Shown: in pieces, positions 48,501 through 60,500 of the stretch
Position numbering within the stretch: the stretch's first letter is position 1
Layout of the letters: every line of letters begins with the position of its first letter
Origin: Phoronis australis
Lineage: Eukaryota; Phoronida; Phoronidae
Length of the DNA: 64,000 nucleotides
Assembly: GCA_002633005.1 (NCBI GenBank)
Contig: NMRA01000022.1
Span: forward strand, 1,294,518-1,358,517
Reading direction: 5' to 3'
The notes under the pieces: model-generated
What the model was told of the DNA's origin: nothing
Databases searched by the model: none
What the model saw: only the letters and a program-made list of their open reading frames with translations
Program-made: the position numbers and the translations under genes

Positions 48501-51500
48501 ACCATCGATCTATTGTAGGCCTACTTAGATTTAGGTCTGACTACATATCAATGAACTCGTGAAATTGCAATTTCACTAGAAAGATTTTGTTCTTTTTTAC
48601 TGGCAAATTAAGGATGCATTTCAAGTCACTAGGCCGACGACCTGTTCAGGATCCAAGAGTTTTGAAACGATCTTCGTAATGCTTGTGATACTTAGGTTAT
48701 AGGTGTTTGTAACTTGTTCTCACTTCTGAGGGTCTGAAACACCGGCTAAGAAATGCCACGCAGTGTACTGAACAATTTGTCAACTTAGTCGCTCAATCTC
48801 CGTACAGCGAGCAGACGTTTTTGATTGACCCAGATGTGTTTTAATTGGCAGAGATATAGTTTCACATGTGTATTTGCTGTGATTGATATTGAGACTTAGC
48901 ATTAAATGGTAGCTGTCGGAAAATTCCACATTTGTCCAAATTTGACTTCAAAATTGAGGGGATGTAGTCGGATATAAACGGTAAATATAGACTGTGCCGA
49001 AATAGGGGGTGGTATTACCAATGATATGCCATGTGTCGAAAAAAACATTGAGAACATGTTTACCGGGAAAATACTCGATTGCGCAATTGAGTTACTTCGC
49101 TTGTAAATGTCAAGGCGATCGCGAATGGTTAAAATGGTTGCTAATTATAAAGCTAGGTTGCCAGCTGGGCAATTGCTGAAATTTTGGCGCCTGACTAAAA
49201 ATTTAGTGGCCTCAGGGACTGAGTGACTGTTAAGGTACATGTCTGATGTGCTGTAACTCTGTTAAATATCTTCAAATAAATAAATGAAGTTTTCTTTCTA
49301 TTTTCTTTATTTGAAAAAATTGATAAAACAAAATTTCAATGTTCCGGCATATTGTTTTTTAAATTTAAGAAACTTCACCGCACTGCCACCTGTGTATGAT
49401 AACCTGTTTCTAAGGGATAATCACTACTGCAAGTTAAATTCAAATCTCAAAACCATGGCTATGGAAGCTTTTTACTTATTGAAAATGAGCATTTGTGTTA
49501 TTCTTGTTTGAAGATTGGCATTACGAGGGGCATTTTGCCCCATAGTTCTAAACTTGTTATTGCCAGTTTCAAGTGTCAGATACCTAGGTTTTCCTTTTTC
49601 CGAAAGCAGAGATATTCGTTTAAGCAAACGTTTCTTTATCAATTAAGTCAGTTTTTCTATTTTGAAGTCATCAAGAACATGAAATGTTTTCCTCTGAATT
49701 ATGATGCAGCTCTGTTTTACCAATAACTTCCTACATAAAAGTAACCACATGAAACATCTGCTGCAAATCCATAATTGATTAGTGATCCAAATATGATGGC
49801 TTGATATTCTTAGTTTTTTTGGTACTTGAAAACCAGAAATATTAGGATTATGAAATCTGTTGCTGAGATATGGAAATTCTGAAATATCTAATATGAAAGA
49901 GTTGAGAGTCCGTGAATTTTGTTTGTTTACCATTAGCACGGAAAAGCAGGGTCTCTACAGCCTACTTTGCATAGAATTCAGAAGGCTTGTACTTGAAATC
50001 ATAAGAAGTTTAAATTTTTGGTATGAATCTGTGAGCCTGCATAAAATAGATAGTTTTTAAAATAGCATAAGACTATAAAAACTAAATATGAATAAAGATT
50101 GTGTTGGGGTACATACCTAATTACTTCGCACAAATTCTGTGAGCACTTGACTCGGCGTAAATTAATCTGCAAGAGTTTGGATTTTACAGGCTGTGGTTGT
50201 CGGACATCTGTATTATTTCACCACAGTGTTTGTTTTATTGAATTTTAAAACTTGGGTCTCTTCAAAATAACTAATTAGTTTTCATTTGCTTAATTGGTTT
50301 GATGTTCCTATTAAAGCTGCCGACCCTGTTGAAGAAACAGAAACTGCTCCAAAAAAGAATGACGAACCAGTTTTAGTTCTGGGGGAGGACAACTTCGATG
50401 AAGCAATTAAAAACAACCCAACGATCTTAGTGGAGTTTTATGCCCCATGGTATGTATATAATTGTTTGGGTGACTACATCTTTCAACACAGGAAGTCATC
50501 AAAATGGACAGGCTGTGTTGTTTTTACAAGCTGTTATTCAGTGAAAGAAATTGTTGTAAAAATCTATGTGGAAATTTTCCTATTATGGAAAAAATACTGT
50601 CTAATAAAAAAGTAAAAAATTTGCTTTTTGGGGCGAATTAAAATTACTCAGATATTAATTTAAATGAGATCATTCCAAATTTAGGGCATCAGTGTTATTT
50701 TACTATTACTGTTTAAATACGATAACAATAAGGGTTCAATCAGAACATATCCTTGTATCCTCCTTCAGGTGTGGTCACTGCAAATCCCTGGAGCCTGAAT
50801 ACAACAAAGCTGGCATGATACTCCAAGGCTCCGACCCCCCAGCAGTCCTGGCCAAGGTTGATGCTACTCTACACTCAAACCTAGCCTCAAGGTATACTGG
50901 CAGCTTTTCAACTGGTTCTTTGCTAAGAAAACTCCCACGGAATTCCTTTCACTTGTACACTGTCATTATGGTATGTAGCTGTGACATTGTGGTGGTCTCT
51001 GAGTGATGAAAATACAGCACAAATAAAAATTAATTTAGTGAAATGGTCCAGAATTTTCTGTCATGAGGATTAGGTGTGGGTGGAATTATGGATGTCAAAT
51101 GAGTTCTACCAGACTGCCAGGTAGAGATTATTTTTGAAGTGTACTGTAACCATGAGACAAGTGTTTGACTTCTTCCATTACCTTTGATGACAAGATGGTT
51201 TTAAGTTGACAAAATTCACTTTATTAATGTGTAAATCATTCTATCAGTTGTGATTAATTTGTGGTGGTTTTGGTTATTGTAGATTTGGTGTAAGTGGGTA
51301 TCCCACCATCAAGCTGTTCAAGAATGGTGAAGCCTCGGACTATGATGGCTCCAGAGACACTGATGGTAAGAGCGGGGTCAGATTTCTACTGTATGATCTT
51401 TGAGAAATAGCTTAAGTCATCAGTACTCTGGTCCTCTTCATTCTGAAGCCTAAATTTTACTCTTCTATACTGAACAAGGCTCAATTTGAGACTACAAGTG

Positions 51501-54500
51501 ATCTTAACAGTGATGCCAATTTAGTTTTTGACATTATACTTTTTTGGTGAAAATCATATTCTATACTTTTTCCATGCTCGTTATTGGTATTGAATCATTC
51601 ATTAACATTGCTGATCAGTACAATCCCAGATATAGCCACAGACGCAAAAATCAAAACTGCCACTAGGAGGTTCCACACCCACAAATCATTGCCAGCCATC
51701 CTTTCCCAGGAGTAACATATATGGCAATTTCCATAGTCATCCTTAGACTGGTTTGGCTGATAGAGAGGCGGACTGCAAAAACAGACTCAAGAAGGATAAA
51801 AGCGGCCACTAGGTGGCATGCACTAACTCAAATCCAACTATAAATGGGAATATGCCACTAGGGGGCACAGCCTTAATCGAATTCATCTGAAAGTCGTCTG
51901 CAGGTGTTGTCAACTTCGTATAAAATTATTACGCATACCAAATTTAATAAATGATCCTGCAGAGTGTTTAAGAGATACAGTCATGGACGCAAAAAACTGC
52001 CACTAGGATGCGCATCACAGTACTTGGATGGAGGCGTCTGTAAATCATGGCCAGCCATTGTGTCAGAATTATACATTTATTACTTTTTATGACAAATGAA
52101 TGTGGATACTTTTCAGTTTTAGTGAGTGGCAGCACTGTCTTAATGATCTTAGTAACAGACTTGATATGAATAGGCACTTTAACCATGAAGCAGTTTACTG
52201 CGGTGTTGTTCACTGCTTAATAGGTATTGCTCTTTTAACAGTAACTATTGCTGCATTTCATCAACCATGAAGCCATTAATTGCTCAGCTTTCTGCAGTGA
52301 CCTTACAAGGCAGTTTGATTTGTCAGTAGACATTCTATGAGATGGCTGCTGCGTAGATGCTTGTTTATGTCATAGAATTAGCCTGTTAGTGCAGTATAAT
52401 TAGTTGTAGGCCATCATTTATGTTTCCACGTTCAGGGCCATAACGATAAATCATCGTAAGAGACCGTCTGGAGTTGATGTATGGTGCAACTCGGGACGGT
52501 CTGGGGTCAACAGAAAACCACAGTTCAACTGTGAGTCTACACCAGTGTGATAAACGAGAGTAGTTCTAATTGCTGCGTCAGCTGCAGGTATGCTTATCTC
52601 TTTTATGACACACAATGCGTGACCAGTTAAAGCGTTTTCAAAATAATGTGGATAAATCAGTGAAGTGTGAGACCCCTGTGGTCCCTGTCAAGTCCTCACG
52701 ACAATTCTACGTAATGTGAAGACCTTATGCTGTTTATATAATAAAATCTTGATTGTGTCCCATTCCTCTGCTGTATAGGGGAACTTGCAATTGATTTTTT
52801 ATGCTTTTCTGGCCCGAAAGAGTGTCTAACAATTTGTTGTCATTGTCAGGAATTGTGGAATTCATGAAGAAGCATGCTGACCCCAACTGGAAACCACCTC
52901 CGGAGTCTGTTCTCACTCTTACCAAAGATAACTTCGATGACACCGTCAATAATGCCGAGCTGATTCTTGTCGAGTTTTATGCCCCCTGGTGAGTATCCAT
53001 GGTACAAAGCCTGTCTGAAAAATTTGTTAAAATTCAAAACAGTTTATGCTAAGGTTCACAGCAGGTAGTTAGCTACAAGCTGAGCTATTTTTCACAAATC
53101 ATAACTCAGCTTACATAGATACAAGCTCGGTTATCCTGACACACCACCCACATGCGACTAGACACAATGCTCATTGGCCTGTAAACTACATTCCTACACC
53201 TAGTGGTTTATTTTTTCACAACCATTAAGAACATGTTTAATCTTGACAGATTCGGCTCCTACAGCACACATCACGAATTTTTGGCCGACCGGTCGGAAAT
53301 TGGTCGACGAGCGGCCGTCGACCGGTCGTCTAGCCGACCAGCAGCCGACCAACAACGGTCGGCTAGGAGCCGTCTGCTGAGTCGCCTCTGTGGTCGGCAC
53401 TTGGGTCGCCTAATTGGTCGCCTAGCGTAGACGACCAATTCGGATTAAGCGTGTCCTTTGTCGGCAATTACCATTTTATGACTTAGCGGGTGAACTTTGG
53501 ACAAACATTTAACTGTTCGTTTACCAGTGGCAACTCCGGTCTTGACAACCGTTTATCAAATTTTGTTCAACTATTGAATGGAGGTAAAATCGAATCAACC
53601 TACAAATACGAAGTGCGTGACATTACAAAAGCCGAAAACCTTATGTTGAATTAATGACGGCGTTGTAAAATCAAACGTTAAGTGATAGCGGAAAAATAAA
53701 TTCTAACTTTAGATATGAGACTTTTTATACAGTACATTATGCATAAAAACAAGCACGAAATTTGAAATTTACAGCAAAATTGCATAAAAATCAGAATACA
53801 ACACTGGATATTTTACGACCTCAAATGTTTTCATGCCGCGGATTGCTTTGACAACAAGCAGCCCGCATTTGCGCTCATCCGTTATTGCTCTTGATCATCA
53901 CTTCATCACGCTGTATATTGCGCTTTACCACAGATAATTATTGTTTATTTCTGTATAATTTCTTAATATGTTGGTACAGCAATAGAACCCAAGTTTATTT
54001 TAGGAACAATATAAACAATGGTTTGAACATAGCGCCGATATTAAATCATGGGCGCATGAAAACGGAAGACTGTGATCGGTTTATAGTGTAATCCATCATC
54101 CATCATCATTCTGAAATTGTTGTCACTTTCGCAGTAAAAACTTTTTTGAAGCTAGAGCCTTCCTATCTAGCCAGCTAGCTGTGAAGACTATTTTCATAAT
54201 ACAGCAAGGTGCCACTGCGTATTGAGCTCAAACAGACCTCGAAACTTCACACAGCCCGGATAGTTACATGAACGCTTGTCACCTCATCGAAAAGCTTGTA
54301 TCAACATGAGCTCAAGACCGGCGAGTTTGCATGCAAACTCTGGAAGCCAATTGGCATTCAAGTTGCCCGTTACGGCTGTTTAAACGAAAAACATCCGACG
54401 TCATCTTCTTGCGTAATTCTCTGCCTTTTGTAACGAAAAAACGTATGTCGTCGTTTTGAAAAGAGTCATTCGTGACACGCGCCACTTTCAAAATGTTTTC

Positions 54501-57500
54501 GACATCTCCCATTAGATGGTGACAACATCTCAGCAAAATTTGTTCTAAAATTTGGTTCACTGATATCAAAATTCCAAAAACATATAATGAAGTGAAACCA
54601 ATTCTGATCATTTGTCGTGACGTTTACGCAACCTCGAGGGAGAACGTTTGATTGAAGAATCTGGGAAAAAGAAACTGACTAATAGGTGACGCAATATTTC
54701 ATTGCGTCGAAAGTCGACGCAAAAGGTTATACCCTAATTTTAGCAGCAGAATAATTGTAGAAAACCAAATTTTGTAACGCTGGTAAATAATTTAGATTAT
54801 TCTAGGAAGATTTTATTTACCCACAACGGCGCAAATTTGTATACTTAATTGTGTAAACACCTTCGCACCAAGGCTAGAGCCTTCCGAGCCCTTTGGCGTA
54901 AGAACACAATACTTGGCGTTTCGCGTATACTCCAGGGGGTAAAACTTTGAAAATAATATTTTCGGGGTAACTTGGTACAGGTAATCCTAAAAAAATTGTC
55001 TGACGTGTGTTTTCATGTAGAACGTAAAAATTATTAACCCAGTGATTCAAAAAGAACACTCTCGCAAACGAAAACGCACAGAATTTTCAGCTCTATTACC
55101 CTGGTTAAAAAACAACTTCTATAAGTTTATTGCATCAGATTCTAGTGATCACCAGGGCAAGTCAAAACTCTTAAGGGGGCGCAATTTCAAACCTTTGGCA
55201 TGAATCAGTGATATAAAAATGGAATTAGACTGACTTTAATTCATCAGCAGTGTAGACACAACAGTTACAGAGACTGCGTTTGTTAACGTCTTGTGGCAAT
55301 GATAAAAATAAATGTTTCTACTATGATTGATAACAAGTTTTACTCTGATGAGGTATGATGCAATATGCATGTCTAATATGCAGATCGGCAGTTGTAAAAA
55401 TATTTCCTGGATTTAATGAATCCGTTTGATATGAACCACTGTAAAAGTATGATTACTAATTGTACATTCGAAGCACGCCTCATTAGAATAAAAACATACA
55501 CATGCTTGATGATCCTGGGAGCACCTCTAGGCATGAATGAAGATATATAGTTGTTAAGCCATAGAGGATAATAAGGCTTACATAATATCACACTGAGCCA
55601 TTTACACCAGGCATATACAAAGGATACAGTATTTCAAAAGAATCCACAACTACTCATTTTTCATAGTCATAACTACTCATTTTTCATAGTTTACTAAATC
55701 ACGAACACCTAGATTTATATATGAAGTTACACAGAACGCTGCTACACAGCTTGCTCTCCCACATTTATGGGAGGCCTAATTTGCAACATTTACCAACATA
55801 TATTTTCTGTACAAGATTAAAACCAAGCAAAACATGTTAACTCTCCAGGACCAAAAATAAATATCTCAAAACCAGAAATTTTACTTAAGCAGGAATTAAA
55901 ACAATCCAATACATTGAGATTGTTTTCACTCAGAAGACCAAAAAAAACAAATAGACTAAAATTCACCACGTCAAGACTGAAATTTATCACATCAGCACCT
56001 ATAATTTATCAAGTGAGGACCAAAAAGTTCTTAACTTCAGGATCAAAATAAAATACGACCGAACTGAAAATTTAATAAGCCACGTTCAAAAACTTACCAT
56101 GTCAGTAACTTTACACGCCAGAACACCCCGTCACCATCCCCAGGCATTGATCCTTCAAAGTGATAATGTTCCTACTATATGGGCTAAATGTTCAACCTCT
56201 TGCTGACAAGACATATTATCTTGGAAATGTGGTTGAATTTCTTTCGTCTAATCCATGTTTTACAATAGATGCTAATGTATAGGTACACACTGGATTGCCA
56301 TCATTGCATAATGGGTGACCACATTGTCTCTGGGCATGAAAAGAATTCTCTCCTGGCGTGATAAGTTTTCTGATGCAATAAATCCTGGTTGTCAATTGTT
56401 TTTGATTCTACAGAGATTTCAATTCCTGAATAGAAAATGTGTGTTCTGAAATTTTCCGCTTCAGCTTTCCATTCAGCTAACTATTGCACATCACAGTGTT
56501 TTTACTATCCCGTGGCGGCTCCACTGCAACGAATCACTTCTGGGACAACCTTCCGTAAATGACTTTCGTATTTTGCACAATTCTTCGGGGTAACAGTTTT
56601 CCAAGAGCTATATGATCAACGGACAAGTTTCAGTTTGGTATTCGGTTTTATTTTCTTTTTCAGGTAGTCCTTGAGCTCATGCTCTGAATGTTTTGAAAAC
56701 GCAACTCTTTCTTTACGTGGATACGTTTTCTGCCCCGGGGCACCGACTCGGTGAATTCATCAACCAAACATTTATTTTTGAAAATGCCCTCAAAAGTTTA
56801 CTTTTACTCAACACCGTGTTGAGCATAGTCGTCAGTTTAGAAAAGCGAAATGAACAAATTTTCAAACACTGCTCAGAGCACTTTTGTGGACATACGGAAA
56901 CGCCAACGTCTCTGTCTTACAACTCTGAGTGTGCTTGGCATTTCTGATAAAGCGTTCTCATGCTGGAAACTTTTTTAAGACTGAGCAACATTTCAAAAAT
57001 TGTATTTTTTTCTTACAGCTGAGCACAGAAGAATTATTTTGTGATTTTAGGACTGAAACGGAACCAAATCTCGAGTGGTGACTGATTAGAATTGGCAAAA
57101 CTCGGGGAGGGGTGGCGTTACAAGCCAAACGTGTAGTTGCCACTTCTCATTCAGCGTCACTTACTACCTGAGGTGGCCAGATCATACGCTATAAATATCA
57201 CCAGACGCTTTGCTTCTCAAAAGTACACCTTGATGTATTTTCTATCATTTTTGCCATCGCAATCGCTTTACCAAAGATTCACGCACATATCCCGCATAGA
57301 GACAAATACCTCTTCACCACGTATTCACATCTTCCCGTTCACAATTGTTTTATTTTACATAATTTGTCAATATGTTGTTGACAGAAAATATTTATTTTTG
57401 GAACAACGTGAACGACCAACTGATAGGGGCCTACGTGTACATCTAACTAGCCCAGATTTTAACGTCACCGATACATGAAAACAGAATGCGCAAAGCTACA

Positions 57501-60500
57501 ATTGCTGTAGCCTCAACAGTGGTCATTCCGTGTTTGATGTCACCGTCTTAGTTCGTGGAAATCGTAACCATAGTATGATTTCGAAGTTAGAGCCGTCGAA
57601 GTCCATGGGTTTAGGGCATACAGGACCGTGAATTTCGCCGGGTCAATACTATGAAAATAAAACCCCCGGAGTGAGAACTCTTCGCGGTGTAACAACTCAC
57701 TCACTATTCCTTCATCATGGGCGCGTGATAGGAGACCGGTGAATAACTTAAAACACGCAAAAACGATGCAGTTTGGCGTTACACAAACAAAATCAATTGT
57801 GGGCGAAGACTGCGAAAAACAGCCACGTTTACAAAATGACTACAGCGTTGTATTGACCGGGAAGCAACCGATCTAATACAATTTGTTAACGTCAGGAGTC
57901 AAATTAAAGATCACATGTAAAGAAAACTTTCACGTTTTTCATCCAAAATTTGTTGCATTGTCCATAATCCAATGTTTACTAATGCCGCTTGCCTTCAACC
58001 TTCGAAGCAGTGGTGTTACACAACCGTCGTGAACTCATGTAACCGAGAGAGCAAAACTAGGTTAATTTATTTGACCCTGTGCTAAGACGAATATGCATCG
58101 ACACGCAAAGTGGTATGAGCCTGACAACCTATTACGCAACTGCTACTCTAGCCTAAAAATAGCAGCCGACCAGGTGGTCGGCTGATGGCCGGTCAGCTAA
58201 AGGGTCAGCTGAAGGGTCGGCTGTGGGGTCGCCTTATGAGTCGGCACTGCGGGCGGCTGCCGGTCGGCTAATTTTTAGCCGACTGGTCGGCTAATTTGCC
58301 GACCGGTCGACGGCTAGTCGTCGACCAATTTCCGACCGGGCGGACAAAATTTCGTGATGTGTGCTGTATCAGTATTGGTCGCTAGTTGCCGTAGTGATCA
58401 GGCTGTTCCATATTCTGGACAACTTATTCCCTTCGTTTTTCCTGTTCATGACTGATACACTTTCTTGATCCAGATGGACTCTCTTATCTGTTTAGACTCA
58501 ACAGGACATGCATCGTCTCAGTTAATTACATTATGAAAACCAAGAGCACGATCAGTCACTCCAGTTTTGTAGTACTCTGAGACCATCTCTTCTCTGTATG
58601 TGTGACCCTACGCGATCCTTCCTGTGTTCATTTAGTTTGACCAAGTACTCCAGGTATCTCACCGATGTATACAGACTCACAGGCAAGGAATACGATAAAT
58701 ACATTGGCATTTCTTATCCTCTCGTTCGCAGTTGTCAGCCTAAGTGAAGTATACACGATTACAATGAATGAGCAAAAGAAATTTGTTGTTGTCAGGCAAT
58801 AATTTATTTTCAGTGTCTGGGGTACCAGTGGTAATCAGCTAAGTACTTGCCATGCTTTACCATACTTGGCCAAATTCAACATGCTTGACCAACCTTTGTC
58901 ATACTTGGCTGAGTTCAACAGGCTTGAGCAATGTTACCCGTAGTTGACTGACTTCAACAAGCTTGACCAAGCTTTGCCATACTTGGCTGATTTCAACAAG
59001 CTTGACCAAGCTTTGTCATTCAGTATGCCTTCAACTGGCTTGACCAAGCCTTGCCATACTTGGCTGACTTTTCAACACGCTTGTCCAAGCTATGACATCC
59101 TTGCTCGGCCGACTACTTCCTTATGCTTAATTTAACATGGAGAACATTAATTTGTTAAAGGTGCGGTCACTGCAAAGAATTGGCACCCAAATATGAGAGG
59201 GCAGCCAAGAAGCTGAAGCAGATGGAACATTCCATCCCATTGGCCAAAGTAGATGCTACCAAGGAGACTGACCTTGCCACTAGGTATGGGGTCACCGGCT
59301 ACCCCACCATGAAATTGTTCAGGAAGGGCAAGGTGTCCGACTACAATGGACCGAGAGACGAGTACGGTAGGTGGGAGCTGTGTCAGTTTAGGCAATGTAC
59401 AGTGTAGTTGCTTGTTCAATCAATAGGTGTTACATAACAAACTGTTTATACTCATGGTTATGTGATTTAGAAGGTATAATGCATATGACTTGAAAGTGCG
59501 ACACTTAAAAGTACAAAATGCGGTTTGCTTTTATTTAGTCTATATGTAACAAACATTTCTGGCGGTGTGCCAAAAATAACTGTGTTTCATTGTCTGGTTT
59601 GCATTTTACGTTTTCTTAATTACAATTTTCATCCTAGTCTTTCTGTTTTATCATGTCCACCATTAATAATGTCTCCTTCTTAATTTTCAGGAGGTAATAC
59701 AGTTTATTCTTTCACACCAAGACTAGTTTGGGCCATTATCTCTAACTTAGTTTTGTTTGTTACATTTTTCTAGTTACGGTATTAAAGAGTTCTCACCACG
59801 CATTTTCTTAGTTTTTGAGGTTTCAGTTAGCTAAGAAATGAATAACATAAAATCTAACTATTAAAGTATTTCAATCACTTTTTATGCAATTTTTTTCAAA
59901 TTTGGAGAAAACAGTTACTTTTATGTTTCCTGCCATGTGATGTAAAGGGTGGAAGACTTATGGTCACTTGACATTCAATTTGAATGGCGGAACACAGGAG
60001 ATCAGATGATGAGGACGATTTTGAGCGAGATCTGGACAACTATTATGCAAAATAGACACTTAATAATCACTGAGAAAGGCCGCAGTGGTTGAGTCCAATT
60101 TGTTTGGTTGTATAACACAATAACAGGTTGGGCAGATGACTCCTGTAGCCATTATCTTACAAGACTGATTAAGTCCTTTCTGGCATTTATGGTTGGAGAG
60201 TCAGCTCTCTTTTGTTTGATAATTGCTCTAATCTTCAATAAGAGATCGTACCTAGCCAGACCGGGCTGTGCTAGTAAAAATAAAAGTTAAGTCATGAAAT
60301 GTTTGATCATAAACCAATAACAAATACTGATCATGTTTAGTTTGTGACTCGCCAAAATCGCCCAACTACAGCCAAAATTAAGATGATGTATTCTGTCTGA
60401 ATGACCAGCGCACTGGGTTTGACTGTGTTCACACATAGTCAGTAATAAGCCTGGTAGATAATTGGCCTGCATGTTGTCATACCAGGCAAAAGACTATGCT

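Noticed and set aside
55850-56110. Degenerate ~30-bp periodicity (AATTTATCA / GGACCAAAA)
   Set aside because: Units are too irregular to call a tandem repeat by eye; it may just be A-rich composition.
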